Shown here piece by piece: positions 54,466 through 64,000 of a stretch of 64,000 nucleotides of DNA; the first letter of the stretch is position 1; the number at the start of each line of letters is the position of its first letter. The notes below the pieces were generated by a model, which was not told the DNA's origin, made no database searches, and saw only the letters and a program-made list of their open reading frames with translations. This DNA comes from Symbiodinium natans (lineage: Eukaryota; Sar; Dinophyceae; Suessiales; Symbiodiniaceae). The position numbers and the translations under genes are program-made. The stretch is taken from contig CAJNDS010002291.1 in NCBI GenBank assembly GCA_905221605.1, positions 338,501-402,500 on the forward strand, given 5' to 3'.

Positions 54466-56124
54466 ATGCACAGCAAAGAAAGCCGAGAGGTCTCTACCAG
54501 CCTGGAATCTTCCAGACAGAGTCGACTCCTCGAAGAGCTGCCCGCAGACTTGTCCACAAAGTTTCATCACCGAGTGGTGGATACTCCGACAAGACAATGC
54601 ACATGTGAAGCGTTCGGACATGATAGGACACTGATAGGACTATCCACGCGACTTGCAACTTAGCACGTCAGCTCAAGGAATGGTCAACCCGTGGCAAGGA
54701 AGCCAAGCCAGTGCAGCTTGCCAGGCTCCAAAGCCTGCCTCTCGCCACAAGAGTCCAAGAGTCACAAGACACAGCCCTGTTGGGCTGAAGCTCCGGAAAC
54801 TAAGCGGACCATGCAGGAGTATTCGATACCGCCTACCGAAGTTGCTGTTCCTGTCCTTGTTCCATGCTGCTGTGCTGGAGGCTTTGCGTGCACCTCCACC
54901 GCATCAGGAGATGGCTTCGGCGAGCAAAGGGCATGTTGTGGGTAGCGGAGCCTATGCCGATACCTGTTCACGCCTCTAGTCGTGGGTATGGAGGGTGGGA
55001 AAGTGTCTGCAATGCGCCCTCTTCCGAGGAAGATGCGCAAGCACAGTGGGAGTGGGAGCTATCTGGACAACTCCGCTTCAGTTGTCGACGTACTCCGGGT
55101 GGTTTCGGCGGCGCTGAGGCTTTTAGCAGCCTTGTGCTTGGCTGGAATTTAGATGACGATGTTTAGATGTGATTTGATTTTTCCAAGCAGTGCTTGCGCT
55201 TAGAGCCCTTTGATGCAGCGGTGCACGTGAAACCTCTGGCAGAAATGCCATCAAAGGTGCTCATCTTTGCAGACGGTGCCTTAGCTTCAGCTGAAAAGAC
55301 AGCAGGTCAGAATCAGGTATGGAAAAAGCTGAGGAGCATCTTGCGTCTCTCCTTCCAGCACTGCTGGCCCTGCCCACCTTGCTGCCCACTTTCGTATTTC
55401 GAACCCCCTCGCTTTTCCCTCATGAAGACTTGCCGAGACTGTCTTGTGTTCTCTTTGTTTCAAGGTGTTCCCGAAGCTGAGCTTCTCAACACGCAGCGCG
55501 TGCTGGCCGAACTTACCTTGCCTGCAGAAGAGATGGTGCCGCCAAAGGACTCCAGTTGGGGAGGAGGAATGCGTGCATGTCTAGTGCCCCTCTTGCCAGC
55601 CGTGAAAACCGCAGGACATTTTGCAGCAACTGGCGGAAGGGAGTGTAGGCTTTGAGATCCTGGGGTGCTCCACCGATCGGGACAGCTGCGTGCGTTTCCG
55701 CCTCACAGGCTGCTCGCAGATCTCAAGCAGCAACGAACTTCATAAACTCGTCCTTCAGGTTGTTGGAGTGAAAGCTGTGAGTTTGCATGCAGCATCGTGA
55801 CCATCGTCTATTGCAAGGCCGTAGATATTTCAACCTCGACTCGGACTTGGATCTTGCAGATCCGCCTTACCGTGTCTGGCCCAAAACGTCCAATTTGAAA
55901 CGATCTCTCTTACACTCTCTCTCTCTCCCTCCCTCCCTCCCTTCCTTTTCATAGATCTATGTCCAGACGCATTCTGAGATGCCCCGCATTTTTCAGGCAT
56001 CGACCTCGACGCGTTGAACCAGGATCTTGCTCAACTGGTGAATGCTGAGAAGGGCCCCATCTTCTTGGCCACAGGCGCGCCCCTGAAGTTCTGGGGCGAT
56101 CGGCATTTCAGATTAGCAGCTTGA
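54466..56124 (+). CDS. Downstream exons, possibly the CobW C-terminal part
   Basis: The + strand pieces are SKESREVSTSLESSRQSRLL then EELPADLSTKFHHRVV (54472-54579), QWEWELSGQLRFSCRRTPGG (about 55046-55105), LEPFDAAVHVKPLAEMPSKV then LIFADGALASAEKT (55201-55302, before GTATGG at 55319), VPEAELLNTQRVLAELTLPA then EEMVPPKDSSWGG (from 55465, after TTTCAAG), ILQQLAEGSVGFEILGCSTD then SSNELHKLVLQVVGVKAVSL (55616-55788), and IDLDALNQDLAQLVNAEKGP then IFLATGAPLKFWGDRHFRL with TGA at 56122-56124. The last is a convincing terminal exon. CobW proteins end with a beta-rich C-terminal domain, so these may complete that gene, but I cannot align them with confidence. Confidence 0.42.
55913..55946. repeat. 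CT/CCCT microsatellite
   Basis: CTCTCT followed by CCCTCCCTCC, in a likely intron just before the terminal exon at about 55999. Confidence 0.9.
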
Positions 56125-56640
56125 ACTGAGATTGCAGAAAAAGTTACCGCCTGATCACAAACGGAGCCTTTTTGGAGCACTGTTGATAGGTGAGCTTTTG
56201 GGGAGGGGCTTTGAAGGGGGGACGGACCACAGATCCCGGTCTGGAAAATTTGTAACTGCTGCGCACCGACCACCTTGGCCGGATCCGAAAATCCTAGGTC
56301 ACGCTTGCATTCGGAGGGTCCTTACAGGAACCTTTATCGCCCCAAGCCGAGGCGAGTTCTTGCTTACTTGGCACACCGGCGGCTTACCCAACGATAGTTG
56401 TTCACCACCCTCGGATGGGCTTTCTTCAGCACCCACCAGGTGGGCTAAAACCCTTCGGTAATCGGGTGTTAAAGTAACAACGAAAATCCAGCCATCTCAC
56501 GGAAATGTAGCCAGAAAAAACGTCCAGCCGGCCAGTGCTGAAGGCTTCACGTGTCCAAGCGTCTAGGCTCGTTCTCGGGCTCGGGTTTGGGGGGTTGTCG
56601 TCCTTGTCCCACAACCCGAGACCCAGGGATGGCGCGGCAG
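56125..56640. other. No supported gene
   Basis: A 109-codon + frame (MQKKLPPDHKRSLFGALLIG) is open but shows no domain, and I see no other structure. Confidence 0.35.
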
Positions 56641-57459
56641 GGAGAGAGAGAGAGAGAGAGAGCCCCTTCATGCCCCCGTAGAAGAAGAAGGAGGAGGAGG
56701 AAGAAGAAGAAGAAGAAGAAGAAGAAGAAGAAGAAGAAGAAGAAGAAGAAGAAGAAGAAGAAGAAGAAGAAGAAGAAGAAGAAGAAGCAGAAGAAGAAGA
56801 AGAAGAAGAAGAAGAAGAAGAAGAAGAAGAAGAAGAAGAAGAAGAAGAAGAAGAAGAAGAAGAAGAAGAAGAAGAAGAAGAAGAAGAAGAAGAAGAAGAA
56901 GAAGAAGAAGAAGAAGAAGAAGAAGCGAGAGAGAGAGAGAGAGCCCTAGGCGCGGTGCTTGCCCCATGCCCGAAAGAAAGACAGCTTAGGGGAGTAGCCA
57001 ACCTGGGGGTCGAAGAAAAGGACTGTCAGCCACAGCAGGGGAACAACCCAACAAGTCTTACCAGTCCCCGCTTAATTGCTTCCAACTTCCCCAGCTGACA
57101 CCTCGATCTTCATGTTTCCACAAAGTCGCAACTGCACAGGCTGAGCACAGGGAGGGACAAACCTACTTGCCGTATTTCCGTGGTTTCTTCTCGGCATTCG
57201 TGGTTGCAACCTCCACTCGGCATAGCGACTCGTCTCACACACAAACAGACGGCTGGAGCACGCCCACCCGGGCGGCCCCCTTGAAGGCTATGTGCAGAGG
57301 AAGGAAGAGAGAGAGAGAGAGAGAGAGAGGCCCCCGGGTCCCTCAAGCCCTGTAGAAGAAGAAGAAGAAGAAGAAGAGAGAGAGAGAGAGAGAGCGAGAG
57401 AGAGCGAGAGCGGCCGGGGCCACCCTCTTGAGGGGGCCTCTTCGCTGGGTAGAAGAAGA

Positions 57460-57513
<54 letters not shown>

Positions 57514-57602
57514 GGAGAATTCGGACAGGGCGCGCCTTGTGCGCCGAGGGTGCGTTCAAGCCCCGAAGAGGAAGAAGAAGAGGGAGGAGAAGAAGAAGAA
57601 GA
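56641..57602. repeat. Composite GA / GAA microsatellite cluster
   Basis: A roughly 245-bp (GAA)n tract (56680-56925) is preceded by (GA)n (56641-56662) and followed by (GA)n. After a unique spacer, the order (GA)n, GCCCC-rich spacer, GTA, (GAA)n, (GA)n recurs around 57306-57400 and 57451-57513, with a shorter GAA/GAG run at 57566-57602. Frames through it give poly-Lys, poly-Ser, poly-Leu or Arg-Glu runs on both strands and are not genes. Confidence 0.95.
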
Positions 57603-58076
57603 GAACTCAGGGACAAGTAAATGGACACATGGTTTTCGTGCAGCACCCGCCTCCAGACGGTTCCGGGAGTTTTGCAGGAACCGCGATCTGCAAGATGACA
57701 CCTGGCGTGCGCTCACCCCCCAGGCCCTAAGTGCCCACCCCGAAACGGCATTAAACGACAACCACAAGACCAAGTAAGCAGATTATTTGCTTCGATCACC
57801 CTACACGAAAGCTAGCCACTGTTGCCGCAGTGAGAGCCGAAATCTAACCATTGAGGGAGGCGCCCTGCCCTTTTCGGACGGGAAACTATGGATACTTCGC
57901 CACATGATTCTGTCGCAGTTGTTGTTCCTGGAGACGGCACTTCAAGGCCTCCACCGCATTTTCTTGGGGTGGACACGGCGAGGATTCTCTTCGGGTGGCC
58001 ACCTCCACCTTTTAGGGAAACACGGCGGGATTCTCTGCGAAATTCCTGAAAACGGAGTGATTCTCTTGCGCTCTTC

Positions 58077-58625
58077 TTGGAGCGGGCGGCCCGGGCGAGG
58101 AGACTGGGCGAGGAGTACAGGAGGCCGAAGAGAATGGCTGACTCAAAATCCGACAGCCCCCACACCGAAAGCCGAGAATGCGGAGTGGCTAGTCAGGGCC
58201 GATTGGCACCAGCATCAACACCAAATCTGCAAGTGGACAGGAGAGGGCGTTTGCCGAGCAGCTCGGTCGCAAGTGCCGAGTCCCTGATGCAACCTCTTTT
58301 GATTCTTTTGATTCGTGCGGTGCCAACCGATACGAATCCTTTACACATTGTCTGGCTCGAGGGGTAGCCCAAGTGAGGAGACTGGTCGAAAAGTCCTTGC
58401 CTTACTCTGGCCTTTGGGTTGCTTGGCGCAGCAAGAAGGCCTCGAGCCCAGCTTTTCTACCAACTGCATGTTGTCAAATGTGCTTTTGTTACTGCCAGCT
58501 TCCACCCCAAACGGAGATGAACTCTGGCAATGTTTGCGGGCGAGCTTGAACTGCTACTTAAACGGCGTAAAGTGGCGAGAATACATCAAGATGACCCTGG
58601 AAGGCCTCGAATATGAGCGCTGCGC
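58077..58625 (+). CDS. Candidate exons, unknown
   Basis: One + strand piece reads ERAARARRLGEEYRRPKRMA, then DSKSDSPHTESRECGVASQ (58080-58196). Another reads NCMLSNVLLLLPASTPNGDE, then LWQCLRASLNCYLNGVKWRE and YIKMTLEGLEYERC (58462-58623). Both are coding-like. Family unknown. The stretch 57780-58070 repeats a phrase on ATTCTCT with GGTGGCCACCTCC and holds no clear gene. Confidence 0.3.
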
Positions 58626-59109
58626 GGCATGCCCGAGGGCATGCCTGATATGCCTGATGCGCATAGGCCGCATAGGAAACTGCGCGCAATCATTCAGCAA
58701 AAGCGGGATTCTGGCGGCCACGTGTGCCGCCCGCCCGCGCGCTTTCAGGTTTGCTATGCTGCCCGTCCTGCTCAGCAAAGGTTCAACACAAGGGCCAGGG
58801 TTTCCTGGTGTCGTGTCTGTGTGAGGTCTTGGCATGTGGTTGTTATACTTCTTTGCTGAAAATGAAAACCTCCTGTCCCGTAAACGTCGCTGCGGGCGAG
58901 CTCTGCAAAAAGCGCCAGGATAACCACAGCCTGGACCCATGCCAACCCAGCATTGGCTCGAGGATGCCAGAGTCGCATGAAGTTCCGGAACATTGCCGAG
59001 TCATCTCTTTAGGCGGCCTTGGCAGAACGCAAAACTTGATGTGAAATGAGATGAGTCTGGTGAGGTATGCAGGTCACGAATGAAGGTGCCGAAGAAACGC
59101 TGGCCCTGC

Positions 59110-59655
59110 TCTACACCGCACCAAGCACACCACGACCATCCACGACCACTACACAGCACTCCACACTCCACCACACCACCACAACTCCACCGCACCACCA
59201 CCTACACCGCCTCTATTTCATTCTATTCCATCTTATCTTATTTCGTAACCTGGGGTAGGTTTGGTGGGGCAAGCGGGACGCGCCCCTCTGCGAGTATCGT
59301 GCGTGTCGAAGCGCTCTCGTTGTGCGTTTTGTGCATAGTCATTGGCTTGCGAACGCTCTGCGGGGATCGTTCGCGTCGAAGCGTTCTCGCTGTGCGTTTT
59401 TGTGATTTCCAACGTGGCTTGTGGACGAAGGAAAAATAAAGAAGATAAAGAAGAAAAGGACCTGATACGCGACCCTCGCGACGGCTCTCCTTCCCGTCTA
59501 CACCGCACCAAGACCACAACACCTACACTGCACTTACACCGCAGCACCGACACCACTGCACCTACACCGCAGCACCTGCACCATGGCACCTACTACCACA
59601 CCTACTTCTCAGCACCTACTACACCGCGCCACGACCACTGCACTTCCAACACCAC
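59110..59655. repeat. Two CACC-rich minisatellite blocks
   Basis: Blocks at 59110-59215 and 59495-59655 consist of degenerate CACCACA, CTACACCGCA and CAGCACCTACAC units, C-rich on the + strand. The segment between them contains a tandem duplication, listed next. No gene seen from 58870 to 60540 beyond an ambiguous open frame at 59707-60210. Confidence 0.8.
59282..59402. repeat. Diverged tandem duplication, period about 67 bp
   Basis: CTCTGCGAGTATCGTGCGTG then TCGAAGCGCTCTCGTTGTGC recurs as CTCTGCGGGGATCGTTCGCG then TCGAAGCGTTCTCGCTGTGC, both followed by GTTTT. About 85 percent of positions match by eye. Confidence 0.75.
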
Positions 59656-60549
59656 CTGACACGCGTCCCTTGTACGTCGCATTGATTGAAGCTTTCGGGA
59701 TAATCGGTGTTTAGTTTATTGATGAAGGGCGTCCCCCGTCCACTGTCCAGGTGCATCGCCACTGCCGCCGCTGCCGCCTTCCCCTTTGCCCGCAGTCCTC
59801 GCTGCTGCTCTACAAGAAGCCCCAGCGCTCCTGCAGCGGCACGCTTGCAGCACTCAGCGGCGTTTGTAATAAGATATTTGCAACTGCAAACGAAGCCAGG
59901 CTCTGCCAACACATTTGCGCAGATGGGAACCAGCACTGATGTGTTGGCAGTAATGCCAACCGCAATTGCCTCACTTGCCCCAAACTTCGACACGACTTAC
60001 TCTTTTGCCGCAGCAGGAAGTCTGGATCGCTCCATCAGCAGCAGGATGAAAGATAAATTAAGTAGCGCATGGCATTTGGATGACTTGTTAAACGCGGATC
60101 TGCAATCCTGGTCCTTTTGGGTGGATTGTACACGTCCCAGCCATAGTATGAAATATCAGGGCTTTCTAGCGATTTGTGCTGAAACATCCGCGCTAACCCT
60201 AACACCTTAAAGAGCCTTCTGGTGACTTTGCAGCGAAACCGACACCTATGAACAGAGCCCAACGCCGATCCCTAGGGGTGGCCAGAGTTTGCTTGACCTG
60301 CATCCAAGTTACCAGTCCGCTGACCACAACGGCCTAGCCCCAACCCCACTTTGGAGCGTAAAATGGTTCTTGTAATCCCTGGAGGGATTCTTCGCTCAAG
60401 TCGACATGTACGTGGCACGGGAATTAAGTAGGTCCTGAACGTGTTCAGCCAATCGGCGCTGTTTGTACAGCTCCTTCTCGTCCCTTGCTGTTTTGACAGA
60501 TGCCACCTCGAGCTAAGGTACTTCGGGCACGTAACAACTTGTCATTGTG

Positions 60550-60822
60550 GCCAGTGAGTCTGAAGAATCAACAGCGGCCGAAGCGTGTGGACAAGAACGA
60601 GCCGAAGATCTGCGCAGGATGATGAGACGCAAGAGTCAGAAGCCATCCACAGCGCCGTGTTGGTGTCGATGTCGGACGGGTGATCAGCTGCACTGTTCGA
60701 GCACTGTCCAGCTGGCAGCTGGCGGAGGTGTGGCAGCAAACTCAGCGATTCCGCCACAGTGGCTTCGAAAAATTGCTGAGCTTGCTGTTGCTGCGTGTGG
60801 CATGTCGCGTGCGTTGACATGA
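60550..60822 (+). CDS. Open frame, possible exon
   Basis: The frame reads ASESEESTAAEACGQERAED, then LRRMMRRKSQKPS, and further IPPQWLRKIAELAVAACGM to TGA. The first third is coding-like, acidic then basic. The minus strand is open over the same bases, which weakens the call. From 60830 to 62330 I see no domain, only weak pieces such as EAWASSWEDRLTTWEQAARI near 62020 that could be 5' exons of the next gene. Confidence 0.28.
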   Translation, partial: ASESEESTAAEACGQERAEDLRRMMRRKSQKPSTAPCWCRCRTGDQLHCSSTVQLAAGGGVAANSAIPPQWLRKIAELAVAACGMSRALT

Positions 60823-62334
60823 CGAAAGTCGGCTTTGTCTTGGCACTGCCAGCATGACAGCCTGTTGGCTCAACATCGCCCCAGATGGTTTCACTCATTC
60901 TAAGAGTTTAGATTTTTCATTCTTTCCTGGCTGTGTGGTCTGCTGTGCCGCTCAAAAGCAGTTCCCCCCCAGGCAGAGAAAGTCTATCGGCCCTCCATTC
61001 CTCCACATCGCAGTATACACGAGTTGCGACTTTGGCCAGCGCCAGGTTCGCTCGAGTCCATGGCTGAGACTGGCCAGTCTCTGACTCGAAGGCTTTCGCT
61101 CCAGGTTCCATGCTACTCACATTACCTAAGTTCTTGCATCCCATGAGCCGATCAATGACGCACTCTTGACACGGCTGTAGCTTCAAGATATTGTCATGGC
61201 ATGCAGGTGACGCATGTATGCAGCTTCTTGGATGCATGAACTCCTGGTGCACGGCTGTGCAGAAATTCGCAGTCCCCAGGCGATGATGGGGAACGGCGGC
61301 CCAGCTTCCTCCGCAAGACCGTGTCGACAGCGATCCGCGGCAATGAGGCGCCGACGGCGCTTTGCCGGTGCTTTGCCGGCTTGCTAAAATTTTCAGGAAA
61401 TTTGGGATGACGACCAGGATGCGCGCAACAGTCTGACAAACCAAACAGTCAGAGCCAGACGGTAGGAACATGCCAGAAAAAATCAAAGTGGCACAAAAGA
61501 TCACAAAAGCACAGCACTTCAAGCTGGAACCTTTCAGTGCTGTTTGAGGTTTTGGTAGGCAGAGGCCGGCGTGGGATGCCGCATGGATGCTGATTGTCCA
61601 GCATGTCCCGTGCAATCGCACGAAATGCCTTTCAAACGGCTGCTGGAAGTCCTTTAGGGTTTTTCTGGGACAGCAACAGAATGGCAAGTATGAGCCTGCA
61701 TTGCAGAAAAGAGAGGGGATCTTGAAGTCAATGCCAGCGTCAGCGGGCCTGTCTTGCAGATGACTCAGGCAAGGTCTTAGGTTTCCTTCAGAGTATTGTC
61801 AGGTTCCTGCGGCGCTGTGGGGGGTTCCCGAGAAGTTCTAGCCGTTTCCTGCAAGGATTGAATGAAAACCCCATGGGTTCTGCGTGCTAGGCCCGGCAGA
61901 AGTGGAGGATGTTAGAGAAAGCGGGATCGACAAGCGAGGATCTTGAGCCGTGGCCTCAAATTCGCAGCTGCGCGAAGTTATGAAGTTTGACTTCTGCCAC
62001 TGATGCTGAGTGCCTTCTTGAGGCCTGGGCCTCCAGTTGGGAAGACCGACTCACGACTTGGGAGCAAGCTGCCAGAATCTCGAATCTTCAACACCTAGCC
62101 AAGACTTTCTCCCTCTGTTCAGCTTAGCCGCTACTCTTATGAGAAGCCATGGTTTGTGAATTTGATTGAATTTGTGATCGGAAGAGGTCGGTGGCAGCTG
62201 CAGATTCTTCGCCGCGGCGTGGTCTGAGAACGACCTCTTCAGCTGCACCTTGAGCCAAATCCAGCACCCCACGAGGTTTGTGAGTTCTGCCAAGCACAGA
62301 AATACGATACCACTGGAGCTTCCTCAAAACTGAG

Positions 62335-63637
62335 GTGTTTGATGCGGCGTTTTCTGGTAAAGACATACTGTCCGACGTCCCGCTCTTTAAAGATTGCACC
62401 TTCAAGTTTCTTGAGGCAAGAGGGCACCACACCACACACTCGAAAGAAGTCTGATCGATTCGCGTGCAAGTGAAGGCCTTATCTGCTCAAGTTCACACCA
62501 GACTTGTGGAGCCCGGCACGGACATCTATTTGGAAGGGGAACAAGGTGCCCCTTTTTGCATGCTGGCGCTTTACGAGTCCATGACGGACAGAGAAGCTTT
62601 GAAGAATTTCGAGCAGAAACGTGTGAAAACTTGACTTGAATGCCGGTCCTCAAGAAGTGCCCGTACCTTGTGTCGAGGAGTCGAGGCTTCAAGCTGGGAC
62701 CCACACCCAAACGAAGAGCCTAGGCTCCGGGCCCATGTGAACAGATTTTTCTTCCGTGCGTCTTCTCCAATCCACTTCGGGGCAAATGGGGGGAAAACGT
62801 GGCACTCAAAGTCGACGCTGTCTCGTGATTCGGTTATCCATGCATAGTGAGGTCAAGTTGTGCGAACGCGCCTTCAACAGCCCGGCCTCTGCAAGAGCCG
62901 AGGTGACAGCCTCTTCTTTCTGTGCAGAGGTGAGGTGGAAGTGCTTCACGGCGGGGAGGTTCAATCCAAACACCAGGAGAGATGGGGACAGATAAGGACA
63001 GATAAGGACGGAGCGCAACAAAGTGCGCAAGCTCCCAGGGTCATGGATGTTGTGGTTTCGAGTACTTGCGACGAGGATGGTGCCGTTTTCGGGGAAATGG
63101 CAGCTGCCAGCAAACATCCCGCTGCGGCGAGCTTAGCAGCGCTTAGCAGCGCTTAGCCGAGCTTAGCCTTGCCCCTGATGTCGGAGCCAAGTCTGCCAAG
63201 TGACCAAGTGCTGCTCAGCCACCTTGAACGCACCTTGAACGCACCTTGTCCTATGCCAAGTTGACAACACGATCCGCGACGGTGCGGGCGTCAACGCTCT
63301 GTGATTTCAAGCTTCTTCAGCGAGACGACTTGCAGCAGGCTAAGCCAGCGCATGGTACAAGATTGTTTTGCTGTCAGCACTTGTCCTGGAGCAGGTCTTG
63401 AGCCATTTCAAAGAAGATGCAACTGGGCTGTTTAACAGCTTTGAAATTAAGCGTCCCCAAGCCGAGCGGTAGCTGCAGCTTTCTCGCTTTCATGGCGAGC
63501 TGTGAAGTCGGCATGCCAGAGCGATGTCGGCCTTGGACTGGCATATGTTCGCATGCTTCAAGGCAAAGCGGCTTGAAGAGAAGGTTGAGCGTCACATGGA
63601 GGAACTTCGCGAGAAGGGAGCGATCCCTGCAAGAAAG
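62335..63637 (+). CDS. Cyclic-nucleotide-binding domain protein, partial, at least seven exons
   Basis: The exons spell out one cyclic-nucleotide-binding domain. 62335-62415: FSGKDILSDVPLFKDCTFKF then LE. 62476-62545: ALSAQVHTRLVEPGTDIYLE then GEQ. 62903 to about 62958: GDSLFFLCRGEVEVLHGGE. About 63040-63102: SSTCDEDGAVFGEMA. 63261-63338: LTTRSATVRASTLCDFKLLQ then RDDLQQ. 63395 to about 63448: VLSHFKEDATGLFNSFEI. 63563-63637: AKRLEEKVERHMEELREKGA. The phosphate-binding cassette FGE...RSATV keeps the Glu and Arg that bind cAMP/cGMP. Donors at 62416, 63103 and 63339 are GC; those at 62546 and 63638 are GT. Joins into exons 4 and 7 are uncertain. The coiled-coil tail suits a CNG/HCN-like channel, but no pore segment is visible upstream, so a kinase or other regulator is possible. 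Confidence 0.8.
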
Positions 63638-63760
63638 GTGCCCTGACAGCAGTCGGGCTGGATCAGCACGCTCAACCTAACCCAGCACGTCTCAGACAAA
63701 CAACTTTTTCTCGCTGACCAGGCATAGCCAGAGAGGTGTCTGGTACACCCTGATGGGCAT

Positions 63761-63844
63761 AGGCATCAAAAAAAAATAATAAGCATCAAAAAGAAAAATA
63801 ATAGGGATCAACAAAAAAATTAATAAGGATCAAAAAAAAAATAA
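63761..63844. repeat. A-rich tandem repeat, four diverged units
   Basis: Units of the form GGATCAAAAAAAAAATAATA recur with small changes, about 18-24 bp each. Confidence 0.85.
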
Positions 63845-63862
63845 GCCATCCGGCCCACCTGC

Positions 63863-64000
63863 GTGGTCCTCTGGTCCCGTGGTCCTCTGGTCCCGTGGTC
63901 CTCTGGTCCTGTGGTCCTCTGGTCCCGTGGTCCTCTGGTCCCGTGGTCCTCTGGTCCCGTGGTCCTCTGGTCCCGTGGTCCTCTGGCCGTGGTCCGTGGT
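63863..64000. repeat. 16-bp minisatellite running off the window
   Basis: At least eight near-perfect copies of GTGGTCCTCTGGTCCC, with one T variant. The last copies are shortened (CTGGCCGTGGTCCGTGGT). The array reaches the last base, so its full length is unknown. Confidence 0.96.

Noticed and set aside
56426-57646. Long frames giving poly-Ser, poly-Leu, poly-Lys or Arg-Glu proteins
   Set aside because: They are translations of the GA/GAA microsatellites and exist on both strands at once.
60917-61687. 256-codon open frame on the minus strand with hydrophobic stretches
   Set aside because: No recognisable motif and the wrong strand for the array. I could not support it beyond its length.

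Overview
The window reads as nuclear DNA of a dinoflagellate, probably close to Symbiodiniaceae. Four things point there. Genes are cut into many very short exons. Introns use GC and GA donors as well as GT. Every gene I can recognise lies on the + strand, as in unidirectional dinoflagellate gene arrays. Two decayed copies of a reverse transcriptase resemble the GC-rich LINE-like elements of dinoflagellates. I see no tRNA, rRNA, CRISPR array or bacterial operon signal. Most long minus-strand frames look like shadows.

Layout. 0-4.5 kb: degenerate telomere-like DNA, then weak coiled-coil and Lys/Glu-rich exons. 4.63-5.63 kb: a complete eight-exon gene for ribosomal protein eL28 (RPL28). 8.0-10.8 kb: two inverted, frameshifted reverse-transcriptase relics, followed by an 80-bp AT-rich palindrome. 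13.9-18.1 kb: exon-like pieces of unknown genes. 18.2 kb: an intronless NAD(P)H:FMN reductase with a mitochondrial-type leader. 25.5 kb: an intronless monoacylglycerol-lipase-like hydrolase. 28.1-31.2 kb: a multi-pass membrane protein followed directly by a Ser/Thr kinase, possibly one fused gene. 35.6 kb: an intronless Ca2+/cation exchanger. 37.9-39.4 kb: a SET-like exon and a protein with five near-identical 51-residue Pro-rich repeats. 40-49 kb: unassigned exons. 52.1-54.3 kb: a COG0523/CobW GTPase in at least eight exons, with further exons to 56.1 kb. 56.6-57.6 kb: a composite GAA/GA microsatellite. 62.3-63.6 kb: a cyclic-nucleotide-binding domain in at least seven exons, running toward the window edge. 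63.8-64.0 kb: tandem repeats.

The genes do not form one pathway. They are housekeeping (eL28), redox and lipid enzymes, metal handling (CobW), and ion and second-messenger signalling (exchanger, kinase, cyclic-nucleotide domain). Three recognised enzyme or transporter genes are intronless while eL28, CobW and the cyclic-nucleotide gene are finely split, so the array mixes two gene architectures. Exon joins were worked out by eye from reading phase and family consensus and need transcript support. For entries called candidate exons I recognise no family and rely only on coding-like composition.
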